A DNA stretch of 64,000 nt. Source: Pratylenchus scribneri. Its lineage: Eukaryota > Nematoda > Chromadorea > Rhabditida > Pratylenchidae. Of this stretch, positions 48,821 through 61,706 are shown piece after piece; the first letter of the stretch is position 1, and every line of letters starts with the position of its first letter. The stretch is taken from contig JAQSEB010000145.1 of NCBI GenBank assembly GCA_030063045.1, forward strand, positions 248,001-312,000. Reading direction: 5' to 3'. Position numbers and translations under genes: made by a program. The notes beneath the pieces were generated by a model. That model was not told where the DNA came from, ran no database searches, and saw nothing but the letters and a program-made list of their open reading frames with translations.

Positions 48821-51800
48821 TTTAGATAATGATTTTTCAAATTTTCAAAAATTTTCTTAAACCCATAGTATTGCTTTTCTCTTAGATATTGATTTCTATT
48901 AACTAAATAAATAAATGTTAATATTCTAAGGTAAATTCCATTCACGCACATAAGAGGAATTCCTACGAATTTAGAATATAATGATTTTTCAAATTTTCAA
49001 AAATTTTCTTAAACCCATAGTATTGCTTTTCTCTTAGATATTGATTTCTATTAACTAAATAAATAAATGTTAATATTCTAAGGTAAATTCCATTCACGCA
49101 CATAAGAGGAATTCCTACGAATTTAGAATATAATGATTTTTCAAATTTTCAAAAATTTTCTTAAACCCATAGTATTGCTTTTCTCTTAGATATTGATTTC
49201 TATTAACTAAATAAATATATGTTAATATTCTAAGGTAAATTCCATTCACGCACATAAGAGGAATTCCTACGAATTTAGAAAATAATGATTTTTCAAATTT
49301 TCAAAAATTTTCTTAAACCCATAGTATTGCTTTTCTCTTAGATATTGATTTCTATTAACTAAATAAATAAATGTTAATATTCTAAGGTAAATTCCATTCA
49401 CGCACATAAGAGGAATTCCTACGAATTTAGAAAATAATGATTTTTCAAATTTTCAAAAATTTTCTTAAACCCATAGTATTGCTTTTCTCTTAGATATTGA
49501 TTTCTATTAACTAAATAAATATATGTTAATATTCTAAGGTAAATTCCATTCACGCACATAAGAGGAATTCCTACGAATTTAGAAAATAATGATTTTTCAA
49601 ATTTTCAAAAATTTTCTTAAACCCATAGTATTGCTTTTCTCTTAGATATTGATTTCTATTAACTAAATAAATATATGTTAATATTCTAAGGTAAATTCCA
49701 TTCACGCACATAAGAGGAATTCCTACGAATTTAGATAATGATTTTTCAAATTTTCAAAAATTTTCTTAAACCCATAGTATTGCTTTTCTCTTAGATATTG
49801 ATTTCTATTAACTAAATAAATAAATGTTAATATTCTAAGGTAAATTCCATTCACGCACATAAGAGGAATTCCTACGAATTTAGAATATAATGATTTTTCA
49901 AATTTTCAAAAATTTTCTTAAACCCATAGTATTGCTTTTCTCTTAGATATTGATTTCTATTAACTAAATAAATAAATGTTAATATTCTAAGGTAAATTCC
50001 ATTCACGCACATAAGAGGAATTCCTACGAATTTAGAATATAATGATTTTTCAAATTTTCAAAAATTTTCTTAAACCCATAGTATTGCTTTTCTCTTAGAT
50101 ATTGATTTCTATTAACTAAATAAATATATGTTAATATTCTAAGGTAAATTCCATTCACGCACATAAGAGGAATTCCTACGAATTTAGAAAATAATGATTT
50201 TTCAAATTTTCAAAAATTTTCTTAAACCCATAGTATTGCTTTTCTCTTAGATATTGATTTCTATTAACTAAATAAATAAATGTTAATATTCTAAGGTAAA
50301 TTCCATTCACGCACATAAGAGGAATTCCTACGAATTTAGAAAATAATGATTTTTCAAATTTTCAAAAATTTTCTTAAACCCATAGTATTGCTTTTCTCTT
50401 AGATATTGATTTCTATTAACTAAATAAATATATGTTAATATTCTAAGGTAAATTCCATTCACGCACATAAGAGGAATTCCTACGAATTTAGAAAATAATG
50501 ATTTTTCAAATTTTCAAAAATTTTCTTAAACCCATAGTATTGCTTTTCTCTTAGATATTGATTTCTATTAACTAAATAAATATATGTTAATATTCTAAGG
50601 TAAATTCCATTCACGCACATAAGAGGAATTCCTACGAATTTAGATAATGATTTTTCAAATTTTCAAAAATTTTCTTAAACCCATAGTATTGCTTTTCTCT
50701 TAGATATTGATTTCTATTAACTAAATAAATAAATGTTAATATTCTAAGGTAAATTCCATTCACGCACATAAGAGGAATTCCTACGAATTTAGAAAATAAT
50801 GATTTTTTAAATTTTCAAAAATTTTCTAAAACCTATAGTATTGCTTTTTTCCTAGATATTGGTTTCTTTTAGGTAAATAAATAAATGTTAATATTCTAAG
50901 GTAAATTCCATTCACGCACATAAGAGGAATTCCTACGAATTTAGATAATGATTTTTCAAATTTTCAAAAATTTTCTTAAACCCATAGTATTGCTTTTCTC
51001 TTAGATATTGATTTCTATTAACTAAATAAATAAATGTTAATATTCTAAGGTAAATTCCATTCACGCACATAAGAGGAATTCCTACGAATTTAGAAAATAA
51101 TGATTTTTTAAATTTTCAAAAATTTTCTAAAACCTATAGTATTGCTTTTTTCCTAGATATTGGTTTCTTTTAGGTAAATAAATAAATGTTAATATTCTAA
51201 GGTAAATTCCATTCACGCACATAAGAGGAATTCCTACGAATTTAGATAATGATTTTTCAAATTTTCAAAAATTTTCTTAAACCCATAGTATTGCTTTTCT
51301 CTTAGATATTGATTTCTATTAACTAAATAAATAAATGTTAATATTCTAAGGTAAATTCCATTCACGCACATAAGAGGAATTCCTACGAATTTAGAATATA
51401 ATGATTTTTCAAATTTTCAAAAATTTTCTTAAACCCATAGTATTGCTTTTCTCTTAGATATTGATTTCTATTAACTAAATAAATAAATGTTAATATTCTA
51501 AGGTAAATTCCATTCACGCACATAAGAGGAATTCCTACGAATTTAGAATATAATGATTTTTCAAATTTTCAAAAATTTTCTTAAACCCATAGTATTGCTT
51601 TTCTCTTAGATATTGATTTCTATTAACTAAATAAATATATGTTAATATTCTAAGGTAAATTCCATTCACGCACATAAGAGGAATTCCTACGAATTTAGAA
51701 AATAATGATTTTTCAAATTTTCAAAAATTTTCTTAAACCCATAGTATTGCTTTTCTCTTAGATATTGATTTCTATTAACTAAATAAATAAATGTTAATAT

Positions 51801-52150
51801 TCTAAGGTAAATTCCATTCACGCACATAAGAGGAATTCCTACGAATTTAGAAAATAATGATTTTTCAAATTTTCAAAAATTTTCTTAAACCCATAGTATT
51901 GCTTTTCTCTTAGATATTGATTTCTATTAACTAAATAAATATATGTTAATATTCTAAGGTAAATTCCATTCACGCACATAAGAGGAATTCCTACGAATTT
52001 AGAAAATAATGATTTTTCAAATTTTCAAAAATTTTCTTAAACCCATAGTATTGCTTTTCTCTTAGATATTGATTTCTATTAACTAAATAAATATATGTTA
52101 ATATTCTAAGGTAAATTCCATTCACGCACATAAGAGGAATTCCTACGAAT
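48821..52150. repeat. 6-monomer higher-order repeat (909 bp) with 301-bp dimers
   Basis: A 149-bp marker monomer with TTTAGATAATG occurs at 48821, 49730, 50639, 50940, 51241 and 52150. The spacings are 909, 909, 301, 301 and 909. Each 909-bp unit has the same order of secondary variants: two TTTAGAATATAATG monomers and a fixed alternation of AAATAAATG and AATATATG. Two 301-bp dimers interrupt the series between 50639 and 51241. Confidence 0.9.
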
Positions 52151-53802
52151 TTAGATAATGATTTTTCAAATTTTCAAAAATTTTCTTAAACCCATAGTAT
52201 TGCTTTTCTCTTAGATATTGATTTCTATTAACTAAATAAATAAATGTTAATATTCTAAGGTAAATTCCATTCACGCACATAAGAGGAATTCCTACGAATT
52301 TAGAATATAATGATTTTTCAAATTTTCAAAAATTTTCTTAAACCCATAGTATTGCTTTTCTCTTAGATATTGATTTCTATTAACTAAATAAATAAATGTT
52401 AATATTCTAAGGTAAATTCCATTCACGCACATAAGAGGAATTCCTACGAATTTAGAATATAATGATTTTTCAAAATTTTCAAAAATTTTCTTAAACCCAT
52501 AGTATTGCTTTTCTCTTAGATATTGATTTCTATTAACTAAATAAATATATGTTAATATTCTAAGGTAAATTCCATTCACGCACATAAGAGGAATTCCTAC
52601 GAATTTAGAATATAATGATTTTTCAAATTTTCAAAAATTTTCTTAAACCCATAGTATTGCTTTTCTCTTAGATATTGATTTCTATTAACTAAATAAATAT
52701 ATGTTAATATTCTAAGGTAAATTCCATTCACGCACATAAGAGGAATTCCTACGAATTTAGAAAATAATGATTTTTCAAATTTTCAAAAATTTTCTTAAAC
52801 CCATAGTATTGCTTTTCTCTTAGATATTGATTTCTATTAACTAAATAAATAAATGTTAATATTCTAAGGTAAATTCCATTCACGCACATAAGAGGAATTC
52901 CTACGAATTTAGAATATAATGATTTTTCAAATTTTCAAAAATTTTCTTAAACCCATAGTATTGCTTTTCTCTTAGATATTGATTTCTATTAACTAAATAA
53001 ATAAATGTTAATATTCTAAGGTAAATTCCATTCACGCACATAAGAGGAATTCCTACGAATTTAGAATATAATGATTTTTCAAATTTTCAAAAATTTTCTT
53101 AAACCCATAGTATTGCTTTTCTCTTAGATATTGATTTCTATTAACTAAATAAATATATGTTAATATTCTAAGGTAAATTCCATTCACGCACATAAGAGGA
53201 ATTCCTACGAATTTAGAAAATAATGATTTTTTAAATTTTCTAAAATTTATTAAAACCTATAGTATTGCTTTTTTCCTAGATATTGGTTTCTTTTAGGTAA
53301 ATAAATAAATGTTAATATTCTAAGGTAAATTACATTCACGCACATAAGAGGTATTCCTACGAATTTAGAAAATAATGATTTTTCAAATTTTCAAAAATTT
53401 TCTAAAACCTATAGTATTGCTTTTCTCTTAGATATTGATTTCTATTAACTAAATAAATAAATGTTAATATTCTAAGGTAAATTCCATTCACGCACATAAG
53501 AGGAATTCCTACGAATTTAGAAAATAATGATTTTTTAAATTTTCTAAAATTTATTAAAACCTATAGTATTGCTTTTCTCTTAGATATTGATTTCTATTAA
53601 CTAAATAAATAAATGTTAATATTCTAAGGTAAATTCCATTCACGCACATAAGAGGAATTCCTACGAATTTAGAATATAATGATTTTTCAAATTTTCAAAA
53701 ATTTTCTAAAACCCATAGTATTGCTTTTCTCTTAGATATTGATTTCTATTAACTAAATAAATAAATGTTAATATTCTAAGGTAAATTACATTCACGCACA
53801 TA

Positions 53803-56800
53803 AGAGGTATTCCTACGAATTTAGAAAATAATGATTTTTTAAATTTTCTAAAATTTATTAAAACCTATAGTATTGCTTTTCTCTTAGATATTGGTTTCTT
53901 TTAGGTAAATAAATAAATGTTAATATTCTAAGGTAAATTCCATTCACGCACATAAGAGGAATTCCTACGAATTTAGAAAATAATGATTTTTCAAATTTTC
54001 AAAAATTTTCTTAAACCCATAGTATTGCTTTTCTCTTAGATATTGATTTCTATTAACTAAATAAATAAATGTTAATATTCTAAGGTAAATTCCATTCACG
54101 CACATAAGAGGAATTCCTACGAATTTAGAATATAATGATTTTTCAAATTTTCAAAAATTTTCTTAAACCCATAGTATTGCTTTTCTCTTAGATATTGGTT
54201 TCTTTTAGGTAAATAAATAAATGTTAATATTCTAAGGTAAATTCCATTCACGCACATAAGAGGAATTCCTACGAATTTAGAAAATAATGATTTTTTAAAT
54301 TTTCTAAAATTTATTAAAACCTATAGTATTGCTTTTCTCTTAGATATTGGTTTCTTTTAGGTAAATAAATAAATGTTAATATTCTAAGGTAAATTACATT
54401 CACGCACATAAGAGGTATTCCTACGAATTTAGAAAATAATGATTTTTCAAATTTTCAAAAATTTTCTAAAACCTATAGTATTGCTTTTTTCCTAGATATT
54501 GGTTTCTTTTAGGTAAATAAATAAATGTTAATATTCTAAGGTAAATTACATTCACGCACATAAGAGGAATTCCTACGAATTTAGAAAATAATGATTTTTC
54601 AAATTTTCAAAAATTTTCTAAAACCTATAGTATTGCTTTTCTCTTAGATATTGGTTTCTTTTAGGTAAATAAATAAATGTTAATATTCTAAGGTAAATTC
54701 CATTCACGCACATAAGAGGAATTCCTACGAATTTAGAAAATAATGATTTTTTAAATTTTCTAAAATTTATTAAAACCTATAGTATTGCTTTTCTCTTAGA
54801 TATTGGTTTCTTTTAGGTAAATAAATAAATGTTAATATTCTAAGGTAAATTCCATTCACGCACATAAGAGGAATTCCTACGAATTTAGAAAATAATGATT
54901 TTTCAAATTTTCAAAAATTTTCTTAAACCCATAGTATTGCTTTTCTCTTAGATATTGATTTCTATTAACTAAATAAATAAATGTTAATATTCTAAGGTAA
55001 ATTCCATTCACGCACATAAGAGGAATTCCTACGAATTTAGAATATAATGATTTTTCAAATTTTCAAAAATTTTCTTAAACCCATAGTATTGCTTTTCTCT
55101 TAGATATTGGTTTCTTTTAGGTAAATAAATAAATGTTAATATTCTAAGGTAAATTCCATTCACGCACATAAGAGGAATTCCTACGAATTTAGAAAATAAT
55201 GATTTTTTAAATTTTCTAAAATTTATTAAAACCTATAGTATTGCTTTTCTCTTAGATATTGGTTTCTTTTAGGTAAATAAATAAATGTTAATATTCTAAG
55301 GTAAATTCCATTCACGCACATAAGAGGAATTCCTACGAATTTAGAAAATAATGATTTTTTAAATTTTCAAAAATTTTCTTAAACCCATAGTATTGCTTTT
55401 CTCTTAGATATTGATTTCTATTAACTAAATAAATAAATGTTAATATTCTAAGGTAAATTCCATTCACGCACATAAGAGGAATTCCTACGAATTTAGAAAA
55501 TAATGATTTTTTAAATTTTCTAAAATTTATTAAAACCTATAGTATTGCTTTTCTCTTAGATATTGGTTTCTTTTAGGTAAATAAATAAATGTTAATATTC
55601 TAAGGTAAATTCCATTCACGCACATAAGAGGAATTCCTACGAATTTAGAAAATAATGATTTTTTAAATTTTCTAAAATTTATTAAAACCTATAGTATTGC
55701 TTTTCTCTTAGATATTGGTTTCTTTTAGGTAAATAAATAAATGTTAATATTCTAAGGTAAATTCCATTCACGCACATAAGAGGAATTCCTACGAATTTAG
55801 AAAATAATGATTTTTTAAATTTTCTAAAATTTATTAAAACCTATAGTATTGCTTTTCTCTTAGATATTGGTTTCTTTTAGGTAAATAAATAAATGTTAAT
55901 ATTCTAAGGTAAATTCCATTCACGCACATAAGAGGAATTCCTACGAATTTAGAAAATAATGATTTTTTAAATTTTCTAAAATTTATTAAAACCCATAGTA
56001 TTGCTTTTCTCTTAGATATTGATTTCTATTAACTAAATAAATAAATGTTAATATTCTAAGGTAAATTCCATTCACGCACATAAGAGGAATTCCTACGAAT
56101 TTAGAAAATAATGATTTTTTAAATTTTCTAAAATTTATTAAAACCCATAGTATTGCTTTTCTCTTAGATATTGGTTTCTTTTAGGTAAATAAATAAATGT
56201 TAATATTCTAAGGTAAATTACATTCACGCACATAAGAGGTATTCCTACGAATTTAGAAAATAATGATTTTTCAAATTTTCAAAAATTTTCTAAAACCTAT
56301 AGTATTGCTTTTTTCCTAGATATTGGTTTCTTTTAGGTAAATAAATAAATGTTAATATTCTAAGGTAAATTACATTCACGCACATAAGAGGAATTCCTAC
56401 GAATTTAGAAAATAATGATTTTTCAAATTTTCAAAAATTTTCTAAAACCTATAGTATTGCTTTTCTCTTAGATATTGGTTTCTTTTAGGTAAATAAATAA
56501 ATGTTAATATTCTAAGGTAAATTCCATTCACGCACATAAGAGGAATTCCTACGAATTTAGAAAATAATGATTTTTTAAATTTTCTAAAATTTATTAAAAC
56601 CTATAGTATTGCTTTTCTCTTAGATATTGGTTTCTTTTAGGTAAATAAATAAATGTTAATATTCTAAGGTAAATTCCATTCACGCACATAAGAGGAATTC
56701 CTACGAATTTAGAAAATAATGATTTTTTAAATTTTCTAAAATTTATTAAAACCCATAGTATTGCTTTTCTCTTAGATATTGATTTCTATTAACTAAATAA

Positions 56801-59800
56801 ATAAATGTTAATATTCTAAGGTAAATTCCATTCACGCACATAAGAGGAATTCCTACGAATTTAGAAAATAATGATTTTTTAAATTTTCTAAAATTTATTA
56901 AAACCCATAGTATTGCTTTTCTCTTAGATATTGGTTTCTTTTAGGTAAATAAATAAATGTTAATATTCTAAGGTAAATTACATTCACGCACATAAGAGGT
57001 ATTCCTACGAATTTAGAAAATAATGATTTTTCAAATTTTCAAAAATTTTCTAAAACCTATAGTATTGCTTTTCTCTTAGATATTGATTTCTATTAACTAA
57101 ATAAATAAATGTTAATATTCTAAGGTAAATTCCATTCACGCACATAAGAGGAATTCCTACGAATTTAGAAAATAATGATTTTTTAAATTTTCTAAAATTT
57201 ATTAAAACCTATAGTATTGCTTTTTTCCTAGATATTGGTTTCTTTTAGGTAAATAAATAAATGTTAATATTCTAAGGTAAATTACATTCACGCACATAAG
57301 AGGAATTCCTACGAATTTAGAAAATAATGATTTTTCAAATTTTCAAAAATTTTCTAAAACCTATAGTATTGCTTTTCTCTTAGATATTGATTTCTATTAA
57401 CTAAATAAATAAATGTTAATATTCTAAGGTAAATTACATTCACGCACATAAGAGGAATTCCTACGAATTTAGAAAATAATGATTTTTCAAATTTTCAAAA
57501 ATTTTCTAAAACCCATAGTATTGCTTTTCTCTTAGATATTGATTTCTATTAACTAAATAAATAAATGTTAATATTCTAAGGTAAATTCCATTCACGCACA
57601 TAAGAGGAATTCCTACGAATTTAGAATATAATGATTTTTTAAATTTTCTAAAATTTATTAAAACCTATAGTATTGCTTTTTTCCTAGATATTGGTTTCTT
57701 TTAGGTAAATAAATAAATGTTAATATTCTAAGGTAAATTACATTCACGCACATAAGAGGTATTCCTACGAATTTAGAAAATAATGATTTTTTAAATTTTC
57801 TAAAATTTATTAAAACCTATAGTATTGCTTTTCTCTTAGATATTGGTTTCTTTTAGGTAAATAAATAAATGTTAATATTCTAAGGTAAATTCCATTCACG
57901 CACATAAGAGGAATTCCTACGAATTTAGAAAATAATGATTTTTCAAATTTTCAAAAATTTTCTTAAACCCATAGTATTGCTTTTCTCTTAGATATTGATT
58001 TCTATTAACTAAATAAATAAATGTTAATATTCTAAGGTAAATTCCATTCACGCACATAAGAGGAATTCCTACGAATTTAGAATATAATGATTTTTCAAAT
58101 TTTCAAAAATTTTCTTAAACCCATAGTATTGCTTTTCTCTTAGATATTGGTTTCTTTTAGGTAAATAAATAAATGTTAATATTCTAAGGTAAATTCCATT
58201 CACGCACATAAGAGGAATTCCTACGAATTTAGAAAATAATGATTTTTCAAATTTTCAAAAATTTTCTAAAACCCATAGTATTGCTTTTCTCTTAGATATT
58301 GGTTTCTTTTAGGTAAATAAATAAATGTTAATATTCTAAGGTAAATTACATTCACGCACATAAGAGGTATTCCTACGAATTTAGAAAATAATGATTTTTC
58401 AAATTTTCAAAAATTTTCTAAAACCTATAGTATTGCTTTTTTCCTAGATATTGGTTTCTTTTAGGTAAATAAATAAATGTTAATATTCTAAGGTAAATTA
58501 CATTCACGCACATAAGAGGAATTCCTACGAATTTAGAAAATAATGATTTTTCAAATTTTCAAAAATTTTCTAAAACCTATAGTATTGCTTTTCTCTTAGA
58601 TATTGGTTTCTTTTAGGTAAATAAATAAATGTTAATATTCTAAGGTAAATTCCATTCACGCACATAAGAGGAATTCCTACGAATTTAGAAAATAATGATT
58701 TTTTAAATTTTCTAAAATTTATTAAAACCTATAGTATTGCTTTTCTCTTAGATATTGGTTTCTTTTAGGTAAATAAATAAATGTTAATATTCTAAGGTAA
58801 ATTCCATTCACGCACATAAGAGGAATTCCTACGAATTTAGAAAATAATGATTTTTCAAATTTTCAAAAATTTTCTTAAACCCATAGTATTGCTTTTCTCT
58901 TAGATATTGATTTCTATTAACTAAATAAATAAATGTTAATATTCTAAGGTAAATTCCATTCACGCACATAAGAGGAATTCCTACGAATTTAGAATATAAT
59001 GATTTTTCAAATTTTCAAAAATTTTCTTAAACCCATAGTATTGCTTTTCTCTTAGATATTGGTTTCTTTTAGGTAAATAAATAAATGTTAATATTCTAAG
59101 GTAAATTCCATTCACGCACATAAGAGGAATTCCTACGAATTTAGAAAATAATGATTTTTTAAATTTTCTAAAATTTATTAAAACCTATAGTATTGCTTTT
59201 CTCTTAGATATTGGTTTCTTTTAGGTAAATAAATAAATGTTAATATTCTAAGGTAAATTCCATTCACGCACATAAGAGGAATTCCTACGAATTTAGAAAA
59301 TAATGATTTTTTAAATTTTCAAAAATTTTCTTAAACCCATAGTATTGCTTTTCTCTTAGATATTGATTTCTATTAACTAAATAAATAAATGTTAATATTC
59401 TAAGGTAAATTCCATTCACGCACATAAGAGGAATTCCTACGAATTTAGAAAATAATGATTTTTTAAATTTTCTAAAATTTATTAAAACCTATAGTATTGC
59501 TTTTCTCTTAGATATTGGTTTCTTTTAGGTAAATAAATAAATGTTAATATTCTAAGGTAAATTCCATTCACGCACATAAGAGGAATTCCTACGAATTTAG
59601 AAAATAATGATTTTTTAAATTTTCTAAAATTTATTAAAACCTATAGTATTGCTTTTCTCTTAGATATTGGTTTCTTTTAGGTAAATAAATAAATGTTAAT
59701 ATTCTAAGGTAAATTCCATTCACGCACATAAGAGGAATTCCTACGAATTTAGAAAATAATGATTTTTTAAATTTTCTAAAATTTATTAAAACCTATAGTA

Positions 59801-61706
59801 TTGCTTTTCTCTTAGATATTGGTTTCTTTTAGGTAAATAAATAAATGTTAATATTCTAAGGTAAATTCCATTCACGCACATAAGAGGAATTCCTACGAAT
59901 TTAGAAAATAATGATTTTTTAAATTTTCTAAAATTTATTAAAACCCATAGTATTGCTTTTCTCTTAGATATTGATTTCTATTAACTAAATAAATAAATGT
60001 TAATATTCTAAGGTAAATTCCATTCACGCACATAAGAGGAATTCCTACGAATTTAGAAAATAATGATTTTTTAAATTTTCTAAAATTTATTAAAACCCAT
60101 AGTATTGCTTTTCTCTTAGATATTGGTTTCTTTTAGGTAAATAAATAAATGTTAATATTCTAAGGTAAATTACATTCACGCACATAAGAGGTATTCCTAC
60201 GAATTTAGAAAATAATGATTTTTCAAATTTTCAAAAATTTTCTAAAACCTATAGTATTGCTTTTTTCCTAGATATTGGTTTCTTTTAGGTAAATAAATAA
60301 ATGTTAATATTCTAAGGTAAATTACATTCACGCACATAAGAGGAATTCCTACGAATTTAGAAAATAATGATTTTTCAAATTTTCAAAAATTTTCTAAAAC
60401 CTATAGTATTGCTTTTCTCTTAGATATTGGTTTCTTTTAGGTAAATAAATAAATGTTAATATTCTAAGGTAAATTCCATTCACGCACATAAGAGGAATTC
60501 CTACGAATTTAGAAAATAATGATTTTTTAAATTTTCTAAAATTTATTAAAACCTATAGTATTGCTTTTCTCTTAGATATTGGTTTCTTTTAGGTAAATAA
60601 ATAAATGTTAATATTCTAAGGTAAATTCCATTCACGCACATAAGAGGAATTCCTACGAATTTAGAAAATAATGATTTTTTAAATTTTCTAAAATTTATTA
60701 AAACCCATAGTATTGCTTTTCTCTTAGATATTGATTTCTATTAACTAAATAAATAAATGTTAATATTCTAAGGTAAATTCCATTCACGCACATAAGAGGA
60801 ATTCCTACGAATTTAGAAAATAATGATTTTTTAAATTTTCTAAAATTTATTAAAACCCATAGTATTGCTTTTCTCTTAGATATTGGTTTCTTTTAGGTAA
60901 ATAAATAAATGTTAATATTCTAAGGTAAATTACATTCACGCACATAAGAGGTATTCCTACGAATTTAGAAAATAATGATTTTTCAAATTTTCAAAAATTT
61001 TCTAAAACCTATAGTATTGCTTTTCTCTTAGATATTGATTTCTATTAACTAAATAAATAAATGTTAATATTCTAAGGTAAATTCCATTCACGCACATAAG
61101 AGGAATTCCTACGAATTTAGAAAATAATGATTTTTTAAATTTTCTAAAATTTATTAAAACCTATAGTATTGCTTTTTTCCTAGATATTGGTTTCTTTTAG
61201 GTAAATAAATAAATGTTAATATTCTAAGGTAAATTACATTCACGCACATAAGAGGAATTCCTACGAATTTAGAAAATAATGATTTTTCAAATTTTCAAAA
61301 ATTTTCTAAAACCTATAGTATTGCTTTTCTCTTAGATATTGATTTCTATTAACTAAATAAATAAATGTTAATATTCTAAGGTAAATTACATTCACGCACA
61401 TAAGAGGAATTCCTACGAATTTAGAAAATAATGATTTTTCAAATTTTCAAAAATTTTCTAAAACCCATAGTATTGCTTTTCTCTTAGATATTGATTTCTA
61501 TTAACTAAATAAATAAATGTTAATATTCTAAGGTAAATTCCATTCACGCACATAAGAGGAATTCCTACGAATTTAGAATATAATGATTTTTTAAATTTTC
61601 TAAAATTTATTAAAACCTATAGTATTGCTTTTTTCCTAGATATTGGTTTCTTTTAGGTAAATAAATAAATGTTAATATTCTAAGGTAAATTACATTCACG
61701 CACATA
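53803..61706. repeat. 26-monomer higher-order repeat (3,952 bp), two full copies
   Basis: The AGAGGTATTCC variant, which destroys the EcoRI site, occurs at 53803, 54411, 56235, 56995, 57755, 58363, 60187, 60947 and 61707. In monomers the spacings are 4, 12, 5, 5, 4, 12, 5, 5. Hence 53803-57754 repeats as 57755-61706 at an offset of exactly 3,952 = 26 x 152. At least one monomer (about 54,259 versus 58,211) differs in its variant. A third copy starts at 61707 and loses the pattern within about two monomers. Confidence 0.92.

Noticed and set aside
52292..52585. 97-codon - strand protein made of two similar halves
   Set aside because: It lies wholly in the satellite and exists only because one monomer is 153 bp long. 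The halves are two translations of the same repeat.
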